This document shows positions 1-5,329 of a stretch of DNA of 6,004 nucleotides, piece after piece; the stretch's first letter is position 1; every line of letters begins with the position of its first letter. The notes beneath the pieces are model-generated. The model made no database searches, was not told where the DNA came from, and was given only the letters and a program-made list of their open reading frames with translations. The position numbers and the translations under genes were made by a program. This DNA is from Acidobacteriota bacterium (lineage in GTDB: Bacteria; Acidobacteriota; Terriglobia; Bryobacterales; Bryobacteraceae), in contig JAPKYY010000330.1 of NCBI GenBank assembly GCA_026394095.1, positions 1 through 6,004 on the forward strand, given 5' to 3'.

Positions 1-240
1 AAAGTCAGGTTTGTGGCAAAGAAAAGTCCAGGAACACAAGCGCTACGCAGCCAGCGCCCTAATAAACTGCCATTGAGTGATCTGCCCGGCACCGCCGAAC
101 GTCTAGCAGTTTAGTGCGTGGACAATGCCCTCGCTATGTTTTCACCCTCACTTTTTCCTGGTCCTTCACCGTATGCGATGTCCCGGAGAACTCGCGACAC
201 GCTACAGTGATTGCAAGGCCCCATCATCCACAGCCCCGCC
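1..240. other. Left-edge region with no supportable gene
   Basis: All three forward frames are open at the left edge and close at different points: frame 2 at a TGA at 74-76, frame 3 soon after base 50, and frame 1 at a TAG at 112-114. None of the short translations is recognisable, so the tail of an upstream gene may be here but the frame cannot be chosen. The C-ending codon bias of the later genes is not obvious. A 5-bp inverted repeat (GCGCT/AGCGC, about 40-57) is present without a T-run. The greB promoter probably lies in the right half, but I see no convincing -35/-10 pair. Confidence 0.4.
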
Positions 241-849
241 ATGCGAAAAGGATTCACCAGAAACCCAAAGCCCGACGCCCCGGCCACCCCGCTCAAAAAC
301 TACATCACCCCGGGCGGCCTCAAGCGCCTCAAAGACGAATACCACTTTCTCCTCACCAGAGAGCGTCCAGCAGTCACTGCCGTAGTCACCTGGGCCGCCA
401 GCAACGGCGATCGCAGCGAAAACGCCGACTACCAATACGGCAAGCGCCGCCTCCGTCAAATCGACTCCCGCCTTCGCTTCCTCATGAAGAGAATCGAAGC
501 CGCAATCGTCATAGACCCGGAAGCTCCCAGATCTGGCCAGGCCGCAACCAGCGTCTTCTTCGGAGCAACCGTACGCTATTCCGATGCCGAAGGATCAGAG
601 CGAGTCGTCAGCATCGTTGGTGCCGATGAAGTCGATCTCAATCGCAATCACATCAGTTGGGTCTCCCCCCTCGGCCGCGCGCTGATCAAAGCAAAAGAAG
701 GCGACCGCGTCGTCCTTGAGGCCCCCGGCGGCACCACTCATCTCACAGTCGAAGAACTCTCCTACGAGTACATTGAAGTCGAACCATTCCGCGAACCTCT
801 GGGCGCCGAGACAACCTCAAAAGAACCCGCTCGTGTGGACGAAGCTTAG
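241..849 (+). CDS. greB: Transcription elongation factor GreB
   Basis: GreB binds the secondary channel of RNA polymerase and stimulates cleavage of backtracked transcripts, rescuing stalled complexes. The 202-residue product has the Gre layout. An N-terminal coiled coil (about residues 22-92) carries the acidic-tip signature GDRSENADYQYGKRR at 56-70. An FKBP-like C-terminal domain (about 105-182) contains VFFGATV and the conserved SPLGRALI segment at 142-149. The WAASNGDRSENADYQY stretch and the long basic helix fit GreB better than GreA. I chose the ATG at 241; an in-frame TTG at 211 would add ten residues and has no better ribosome-binding site. The Gre core is preceded by about 18 extra basic and proline-containing residues and followed by a charged tail of about 20, so it is longer than the roughly 158-residue E. 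coli protein. It appears to be transcribed alone. Confidence 0.95.
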   Translation: MRKGFTRNPKPDAPATPLKNYITPGGLKRLKDEYHFLLTRERPAVTAVVTWAASNGDRSENADYQYGKRRLRQIDSRLRFLMKRIEAAIVIDPEAPRSGQAATSVFFGATVRYSDAEGSERVVSIVGADEVDLNRNHISWVSPLGRALIKAKEGDRVVLEAPGGTTHLTVEELSYEYIEVEPFREPLGAETTSKEPARVDEA

Positions 850-854
850 CGCAT

Positions 855-914
855 GGGCAATTGCCCCATTGTCCGGTCGGCGACCTTTGTAACACTTTAG
901 CCCAGCGACCTGGG
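855..914. repeat. Cluster of three inverted repeats downstream of greB
   Basis: Three dyads follow the greB stop. GGGCAATTGCCC at 855-866 is a perfect 12-bp palindrome. GGTCG-g-CGACC lies at 875-885. CCCAG-CGAC-CTGGG lies at 901-914. A partial direct repeat is laid over them: CGACCTttGTAACA at 881-894 and CGACCTggGTAACA at 906-919, matching at 12 of 14 positions and 25 bp apart. There is no T-run, so this is not a standard intrinsic terminator. It could be an operator, an intergenic REP-like element, or structure acting on greB mRNA 3' ends. Confidence 0.5.
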
Positions 915-1076
915 TAACAAATGATTGGAGTTCTGGAGGTCAAACGCAAAAGGAAAAGCCAGGTGAAGAAGCTTGATGTTAAAGCGAGCGACGAATCGCC
1001 ATTGGTCGGGGTCCCCCCCTGCAATGATCGAAACCCCGCCCCTCCCACGCTTCTCCAACAGAAGCCGCAACCCCCA

Positions 1077-1379
1077 ATGTCCCCGCAACCCCCAACCTCC
1101 CACTGGAGCATGATCGCCACCGCCCTCCCCCTAACCGCTCTCTCGATCGCAATAGTAGCCCTCCGCACCAGCCCCACTTCAGACTTCACCACCCGCCTCG
1201 GCGGCCTCTTCAAAGCAACAATCCTCTGCGGCGCCATCGCCATCATCGGCGAAGCCGCCGCAATCCTAGCCCTCTATCGCAACGAGCGCCCAACCTGGCT
1301 CTCCCTCCTCGCAGCCCTACTCAACGCAGTGATAATCCTCCCGGCAATCTACCTCGCCTCAAAGATGGATTGGGATTAA
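1077..1379 (+). CDS. Small three-helix membrane protein, unknown function
   Basis: The product is 100 residues, with a short proline-rich N-terminus and three predicted hydrophobic helices at about 11-29, 43-67 and 73-94, ending in KMDWD. It has no lipobox and no cleavable signal peptide, and I recognise no family. Codons from about 1077 onward end mostly in C, like the neighbouring genes. Codons of the same open frame back to the ATG at 921 do not, and they encode a basic, non-hydrophobic stretch, so I prefer the start at 1077. A third candidate is the ATG at 1110, just before the first helix. No good Shine-Dalgarno precedes any of these starts. The gene runs toward the leftward tonB-domain gene, with 53 bp between their stops. 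The frame is well supported; the start and function are not. Confidence 0.6.
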   Translation: MSPQPPTSHWSMIATALPLTALSIAIVALRTSPTSDFTTRLGGLFKATILCGAIAIIGEAAAILALYRNERPTWLSLLAALLNAVIILPAIYLASKMDWD

Positions 1380-1430
1380 CCACACACCGCAACATCCCCT
1401 CAGAAAATCCATCCGCCCCCAACAATCCAC

Positions 1431-1448
1431 GGCTACTTCCCCGTAGCC
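1431..1448. terminator. Possible hairpin between convergent genes
   Basis: GGCTAC-ttcccc-GTAGCC is a perfect 6-bp inverted repeat with a 6-nt loop. It covers the stop codon of the leftward TonB-domain gene and lies about 50 bp past the stop of the rightward membrane-protein gene. It could end transcription from both sides, but neither flank has a clear U-tract, so factor-independent termination is doubtful. Confidence 0.3.
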
Positions 1449-1678
1449 TCAAGTTCCATCTCAACACTAGCGTTCACAGGCAAGGGCTTTCCCGCAAGAA
1501 TGCCAGGCTGAAACTCCCATTGGGCCAACGCCCGCATTGCGCATTCCCCCAATTCAAATTCGTCACTGCGAACCACCCGGATTTGCTCCGCCCTGCCGTC
1601 AGAATTCACCACAAGAGACAACACCACTGCCCCTCGCATACCCTTTTCTCGAGCCTCTTCAGAATACTCAACAGGCAC
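1433..1678 (-). CDS. Stand-alone TonB C-terminal domain protein (possibly truncated)
   Basis: The 81-residue product matches the TonB C-terminal fold almost end to end. It opens with PVEYSEEAREKGMRG, continues with VVLSLVVNSDGRAEQIRVVRS, then a helix with CAMRALAQWEFQP, then GKPLPVNASVEMELE. In complete TonB proteins this periplasmic domain contacts outer-membrane transporters and is tethered by an N-terminal membrane helix and a proline-rich linker. Both are absent here, and no signal peptide is visible. The GTG at 1678 is the only usual start codon in frame. Upstream the frame is open only to a TGA at 1720-1718, and the homology appears to start right at the GTG. An excellent AGGAGG lies at 1702-1697 but is 18 nt from the GTG. 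The gene follows the TPR gene by 22 nt on the same strand, so they are probably co-transcribed. It may be a real small protein or the remnant of a longer gene. Confidence 0.65.
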   Translation of the reverse strand: MPVEYSEEAREKGMRGAVVLSLVVNSDGRAEQIRVVRSDEFELGECAMRALAQWEFQPGILAGKPLPVNASVEMELEATGK

Positions 1679-1696
1679 CCAAACTTCGCAAGCCAG

Positions 1697-1702
1697 CCTC
1701 CT
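1697..1702 (-). promoter_or_regulatory. Strong Shine-Dalgarno AGGAGG overlapping the TPR gene stop
   Basis: Read on the minus strand, AGGAGG starts inside the TPR gene stop codon (TAG at 1703-1701). It is the best ribosome-binding sequence I noticed in the window. A TTG at 1691 sits at ideal spacing (5 nt) but reads only seven codons to a TGA. The GTG that opens the TonB domain is 18 nt away and in another frame. Confidence 0.5.
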
Positions 1703-2183
1703 ACTGCACCATCCGTTTCACCTTCGCCAGTGCCTGCTTCGCCATCGTGTAATCCGGCTCAATATCAATAGCCTGCTGGAAACAGTCTCCAGCCATCCGG
1801 TACATATCCTTCACCACATAGGCTCGTCCCAGGTTGTACCAGGGGTAATGATAGCTGTCGTAGCGAACACTCTTCGTAGCCTTTTCCAGCCACGGGATCG
1901 CATCGTCCACTTGCCCTTTTTCAATCAGGTAAGCGCCAATATCGTTGTATGGGTTGCCAAAGGTCGGGTCGATCTCAATGGCATGCTTGCATTCGACGAT
2001 GGCATCGTCGAGTCGCCCCTGAAACCGATACGCCCAGCCAAGGAAGGTATAAGCTTCCGCGGTCGGGTGCAGGTGTATCGATTTTTTGTAGAGGTCCATC
2101 GCAATATCCAGCTCTCCATTCATTTGCATTTGGTATGCGTCCTGGAATAGCTGTGTCGCGAGTTCGACCCTCGGGTCGGTCAT
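1701..2183 (-). CDS. Tetratricopeptide repeat protein
   Basis: This is a soluble 160-residue protein built almost wholly of TPR units, which stack as helix pairs and usually act as protein-protein scaffolds. Repeats can be placed at about residues 8-41, 42-75 (AYTFLGWAYRFQGRLDDAI), 76-109 (PYNDIGAYLIEKGQVDDAI) and 113-146 (PWYNLGRAYVVKDMYRMA). Typical G-A-x and D-P positions are visible, for example IEIDPT at 69-74 and IDIEPD at 139-144. There is no signal peptide or membrane segment, so it is likely cytoplasmic. The start is the ATG at 2183, in a GGGGCATG context with only a weak ribosome-binding site. It diverges from galU across 96 bp and heads a probable two-gene unit with the TonB-domain gene. 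The TPR call is firm, but the binding partner cannot be read from the sequence. Confidence 0.88.
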   Translation of the reverse strand: MTDPRVELATQLFQDAYQMQMNGELDIAMDLYKKSIHLHPTAEAYTFLGWAYRFQGRLDDAIVECKHAIEIDPTFGNPYNDIGAYLIEKGQVDDAIPWLEKATKSVRYDSYHYPWYNLGRAYVVKDMYRMAGDCFQQAIDIEPDYTMAKQALAKVKRMVQ

Positions 2184-2279
2184 GCCCCATTACTATCCAA
2201 ATCTCAGCCATAAGGCAATCCCCAAAACCAACTACTCGTGAAATAAATACTCAACATTTGTTAAGTAGAATAAAGCTAC
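2184..2279. promoter_or_regulatory. Divergent promoter region between TPR gene and galU
   Basis: This 96-bp gap is clearly more AT-rich than the coding regions on either side and must hold the start signals for both divergent genes. For galU, TAGAAT at 2266-2271 resembles a -10 box, but no good -35 lies 17 bp upstream. It sits only 8 nt from the ATG, so transcription from it would start at or next to the start codon. For the TPR gene, the minus strand carries TTGCCT and TAGTAA 17 bp apart, a weak match also very close to its ATG. Both assignments are by eye. Confidence 0.4.
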
Positions 2280-3164
2280 ATGATTTCTAAAGTCCGAAAG
2301 GCCGTCTTCCCGGCGGCTGGCCTGGGTACGCGTTTCTTACCCGCAACCAAAGCCAGCCCCAAAGAAATGCTGCCTCTCGTTGATAAGCCCATTATTCAGT
2401 ACGGTGTCGAAGAAGCCTTTCATTCCGGCATCCAGAACATGATCATTGTCACTGGTCGTGGAAAGTCCGCCATCGAAGACCACTTCGATGTCAGCTTCGA
2501 ACTCGAACACACCCTCGAATCCAAGGGCAAAAAGGGTATGCTCTCCGCCGTCAGAGCCATTTCCGACATGATCGACGTCTCCTACGTCCGTCAAAAGGAA
2601 GCACTCGGCCTCGGCCACGCTGTCCTCCGCGCCAAAGAACTGGTCGGACAGGAACCCTTCGCCGTCGTCCTCGCCGACGACGTCATCGACAGCGATGTCC
2701 CCTGTATCCTCCAACTCATCGACGTCTACGAATTCTACGGTGCCAGCGTCGTCGCCCTCATGGAGGTCCCCCGCGACCAGATCTCCAGCTACGGCGTCGT
2801 CGATGCCGAACCTGTCCCACACAACGGCACTAAAGACCGCCTCTTCCGCATCCGCAACCTCGTAGAAAAGCCAAAGGCCGACGACGCCCCCTCCAACCTC
2901 GCCATCATCGGCCGTTATATCCTAACCCCGGAAATCTTCACATCTCTCGAAGCAACTCCTGCAGGCGCAATCGGCGAAATCCAGCTCACCGACGGTCTCC
3001 GCCACCTGCTCCGCTCGCGCCCCATTTATGGCTTCCGCTTCGATGGCCAACGCTACGATGCCGGCGACAAACTCGGCTTCCTCAAAGCCACAGTCGAATT
3101 TGCCCTCAAGCGCACCGACCTCGGTGGCCCCTTCCGCGAATACTTGAAGGGCATGAAGCTCTAG
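2280..3164 (+). CDS. galU: UTP--glucose-1-phosphate uridylyltransferase (GalU)
   Basis: GalU converts UTP and glucose-1-phosphate to UDP-glucose and pyrophosphate in the cytoplasm, supplying glucosyl units for envelope polysaccharides, trehalose and galactose metabolism. The 294-residue length is normal for the bacterial enzyme. Visible motifs, in order, are the nucleotide-binding loop AAGLGTRFLPATKASPKEML (12-31), with VDKPIIQYGVEEA just after; QKEALGLGHAV (105-115); the metal-binding LADDV (131-135); VEKP (195-198); GRYIL (211-215); GEIQLTD (232-238); and GQRYDAGDKLGFLKA (256-270). No expected motif is missing. The ATG at 2280 begins MISKVRKAVFPAAG, the usual N-terminus. There is no strong Shine-Dalgarno before it, and a -10-like TAGAAT ends 8 nt upstream, so a very short or absent leader is possible. 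The gene of unknown function that follows shares its reading frame after the TAG. Confidence 0.97.
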   Translation: MISKVRKAVFPAAGLGTRFLPATKASPKEMLPLVDKPIIQYGVEEAFHSGIQNMIIVTGRGKSAIEDHFDVSFELEHTLESKGKKGMLSAVRAISDMIDVSYVRQKEALGLGHAVLRAKELVGQEPFAVVLADDVIDSDVPCILQLIDVYEFYGASVVALMEVPRDQISSYGVVDAEPVPHNGTKDRLFRIRNLVEKPKADDAPSNLAIIGRYILTPEIFTSLEATPAGAIGEIQLTDGLRHLLRSRPIYGFRFDGQRYDAGDKLGFLKATVEFALKRTDLGGPFREYLKGMKL

Positions 3165-3278
3165 GCCACATATGACACCATCTCAATTGCTACCGCCCGT
3201 AAAACCAAGCTCGAAAAACTCTCTGTCTTCCCCCTCACACTCACCCCCGATCCTACACACCCCGCCACCTACTTCCTT

Positions 3279-4040
3279 TTGATCCAGACCGATGGTGAAC
3301 CCTGGCTCCTCCACATCGCCCCCGCCTCAGCCGCTACCACCCCGCTTTTCCCCAAGCCCCTTCTCCTGGCCCGCGTCCGCCCTTCCGGTGAACGCGAAAT
3401 CATCATCAACGCTATCCCCGTCGCAGACAATCTGGGAACCATCGTTCAGGGCCTCTATCCCAACCTCCTCGCCCGCGCCACCTCTCTTCATAATCTCCAG
3501 AGCTACGCGATCAGCACGGAGCTCAAAGACATCCTGAAATCCTTCCCAAAGCGCCCCAATCTTCTCCCTGCCATCCGCACCACAGAATCCAACTGGCAAC
3601 CCTACTTGCCCATCCTGCTTTCGAACTGGCGCGAAGGCTTCGTAGCCATTCTCGAAAAACAAATCACCCCGCCCAGCCACTCAGAAGCCGAACCATTCTC
3701 CCGCTTCAGCCAACTTGTCGAAGACCCCACCAACCCGCGCGCAATCGCATCTTTCTACAACACCCTCAAGTCCAACGTGAAACAAGGATTTGATTTCGAA
3801 ATCGACCTCTCGCAACACCCCAACCTCGACATCGACCAACTCCACACACTGCTCGACAACCTCAAACTCCTGGGGGTCTCAATCCAAAGCGTCGAACTGA
3901 GCGCACAACTCCACTTGCCGGCATTCGCCATGCTGCTTCAGTCCCGTCAGATCGGGCTCACCAGCAATTTGGAGCAAACCATTACCGGGCTGCGAACACA
4001 CTGGAAGGTCGCAGACGAACCTCAATCCCATCACAACTGA
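3279..4040 (+). CDS. Protein of unknown function downstream of galU (start uncertain)
   Basis: I do not recognise this protein. From the TTG at 3279 it is 253 residues and looks soluble, with no signal peptide or transmembrane helix. The N-terminal third is rich in Leu, Pro and Ala. The middle has helical stretches around SNWREGFVAILEKQI. The C-terminal third (QGFDFEIDLSQHPNLD, then LLDNLKLLGVSIQSVELS) looks like an alternating alpha/beta fold. The coding signal extends further left: the same frame is open back to the galU TAG (3162-3164), and 22 of those 38 codons end in C, as in the gene body. That stretch contains no ATG, GTG or TTG, only ATC (3180) and ATT (3186). The ATG at 3172 is out of frame by one base. 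The true start is therefore noncanonical, or a one-base change separates it from the frame. The 3' end overlaps convergent ygfZ by 59 bp. It is probably co-transcribed with galU. Confidence 0.7.
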   Translation: MIQTDGEPWLLHIAPASAATTPLFPKPLLLARVRPSGEREIIINAIPVADNLGTIVQGLYPNLLARATSLHNLQSYAISTELKDILKSFPKRPNLLPAIRTTESNWQPYLPILLSNWREGFVAILEKQITPPSHSEAEPFSRFSQLVEDPTNPRAIASFYNTLKSNVKQGFDFEIDLSQHPNLDIDQLHTLLDNLKLLGVSIQSVELSAQLHLPAFAMLLQSRQIGLTSNLEQTITGLRTHWKVADEPQSHHN

Positions 4041-4926
4041 TGTGTTTGTCCCCGCCCAGATATTCAACACCCAAAACAGCAAACCCAACGCTGCAATTCT
4101 CAGCCGGTGAATGAACCACGCTCAGCAGGTGTCCGGCCCTGATGCCTCCACCACATAGTTCTGCATCCTGCGCCGGCACCTTCCCGCCAGCCACAACCGT
4201 CACTGCTGCCAGCCCCTTGTGCACAGCCCCGCGAGCCCGCACGCGTTCCACAATCTCCTGCCCCAGATAGCACCCCTTCGTAAAGTGCACCCCATGCATC
4301 AAACGAGTCTCCTGAATCAGATGCTTCTCTAAGATCTCAACCCCAAACCGCGGCTTCCCGTTCTCATGCCGCACGATCTCCCAGGCCTCTGCATCTGCTT
4401 CAACCACGCCACTCAGCTTCGCCAGCCACTCCGCCCGAACTGCCACCGGCAGAATCAACCGCACCCCATCTACACCCGTCTCATTGAGTCGAGCCACATA
4501 CCCACCCTCAAACGCCACAATGCCGTTCTGCACCGCAGGCACCGGCACGCCCAAACCAGCAGCGATTGCAGCCGCCTCCGGCCCTTCAATGCCAATCTCA
4601 AAATGGCTCGCCGCCAGATCCTCCAGCGTCACATCGTCGGCAATGATGAAGTGATCAAGATGAGCAAACAATTTCTCATGGGCGCCTTCTTCTGTATCGA
4701 TCAGAAAATCGGCGCCAACGCGCAGAATCGTAGCATCGCTCAGAATCCGCCCCACTGCATTGAGAAAGAACGCATAACAGCCCTGTCCCTCCTCAAGCTG
4801 ATTCACATGGTTCGAGCTCATCGCATGAAGCAATCGTGCATTGTCTTCACCATGCGCCAGAATCCGCCCGCGTCCACTCAAGTCCCGCCAGGCCGCACCA
4901 CTCCGCAATTCTGAATAACCCAACAT
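3982..4926 (-). CDS. ygfZ: YgfZ/CAF17-family folate-binding protein
   Basis: Members of this family resemble the glycine-cleavage T protein (GcvT) fold, bind tetrahydrofolate and support certain Fe-S enzymes, including tRNA thiomethylation in E. coli. The 314-residue product carries the family signature KGCYLGQEIVERV at 217-229, with the conserved cysteine at 219. The N-terminal half has the matching GcvT-like features: DLSGRGRILAHGEDNARLLHAM, then GQGCYAFFLNAVGRILSDATI. A C-terminal barrel follows (KGLAAVTVV, GFAVLGVEYL). I chose the ATG at 4926 over the GTG at 4935. The ATG has GAGAGG 8 nt upstream (4940-4935), while that same motif would overlap the GTG. The start follows the stop of the upstream membrane-protein gene as TGA-G-ATG, so the two are likely translationally coupled. 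The 3' end overlaps the convergent unknown gene by 59 bp. Confidence 0.93.
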   Translation of the reverse strand: MLGYSELRSGAAWRDLSGRGRILAHGEDNARLLHAMSSNHVNQLEEGQGCYAFFLNAVGRILSDATILRVGADFLIDTEEGAHEKLFAHLDHFIIADDVTLEDLAASHFEIGIEGPEAAAIAAGLGVPVPAVQNGIVAFEGGYVARLNETGVDGVRLILPVAVRAEWLAKLSGVVEADAEAWEIVRHENGKPRFGVEILEKHLIQETRLMHGVHFTKGCYLGQEIVERVRARGAVHKGLAAVTVVAGGKVPAQDAELCGGGIRAGHLLSVVHSPAENCSVGFAVLGVEYLGGDKHISCDGIEVRLRPSSVFAAR

Positions 4927-4927
4927 C

Positions 4928-5311
4928 TCAAGCACCTCTCAACTGGCGCAGATACCCGCCAGCAAAAACCACAACAACCAATCCAAGCACAGCCAGTAAC
5001 TGCCAGCGCTTCCGCTTCTCTGGCGTCGCATCCGGCTTGGTCAGCAGAAACAACATCGCAAACACATGCAGCGCAAAAAGGAACTTGATCCCAAACCACA
5101 TATGCCATCCCTTAGGCGCAGTAGCAAGCAGCTTGTTCATGGTGATCAGGCCACTCGTGAGCATCGTCACCATCCCGCCAACAACAACACCCCGCGCCAG
5201 CGGAGCAACATTCGGCGCCCCCATCAAACTGCCACCAACGGCACCCCCTACCAAAACGATGGCGGGAAACAGATGCGCCCAGCGCAGCAACAGATCAGGT
5301 GTAATGTCCAT
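4928..5311 (-). CDS. Four-helix membrane protein, second copy of a tandem pair
   Basis: The 127-residue integral membrane protein has predicted helices at about 7-30, 41-61, 71-91 and 104-123. It aligns without gaps to its upstream neighbour, with about 80 of 127 residues identical by my count. Strongest conservation is in APKGWHMWFGIKFL (65-78), in ALHVFAM just after, and in DATPEKRKRWQL (94-105). His13 in helix 1 (RWAH), His70 before helix 3 and His82 inside helix 3 (LALH) are shared by both copies. They are candidate heme or metal ligands, as in four-helix families such as HemJ or CopD. That comparison is by pattern only, and no family is assigned. The ATG at 5311 lies 18 nt after the stop of the first copy. 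The last codons carry the ribosome-binding site of ygfZ, which starts 1 nt after this stop. Confidence 0.85.
   Translation of the reverse strand: MDITPDLLLRWAHLFPAIVLVGGAVGGSLMGAPNVAPLARGVVVGGMVTMLTSGLITMNKLLATAPKGWHMWFGIKFLFALHVFAMLFLLTKPDATPEKRKRWQLLAVLGLVVVVFAGGYLRQLRGA
4935..4940 (-). promoter_or_regulatory. ygfZ ribosome-binding site inside the upstream gene
   Basis: GAGAGG, read on the minus strand, lies within the last codons (Leu-Arg-Gly-Ala) of the second membrane-protein gene, 8 nt before the ATG at 4926. This spacing decides the ygfZ start in favour of 4926 and suggests that ribosomes finishing the upstream gene help start ygfZ. Confidence 0.6.
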
Positions 5312-5329
5312 ACCTACAGTGTATGTTCG

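Noticed and set aside
1..114. Possible tail of an upstream gene
   Set aside because: Several frames are open at the edge and none gives a recognisable protein or the local codon bias, so no coding call can be defended.
114..629. Long forward ORF overlapping greB
   Set aside because: Its translation is dominated by Arg, His, Pro and Ser, the typical look of an out-of-frame reading of a GC-rich gene, and it has no motif. GreB in the other frame is unmistakable.
743..1246. Minus-strand ORF across the greB end and spacer
   Set aside because: It overlaps the greB 3' end and the membrane-protein coding region on the opposite strand, is Arg/Cys/Trp-rich and has no recognisable domain.
1848..2290. 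Forward ORFs opposite the TPR gene
   Set aside because: They lie on the antisense strand of a clear TPR protein and show no domain or hydrophobic pattern of their own.
2337..2822. Minus-strand ORF opposite galU
   Set aside because: Its Asp/Glu/Val/Gly-rich composition is what the complement of C-ending codons produces; it lies wholly inside galU and has no independent start signal.
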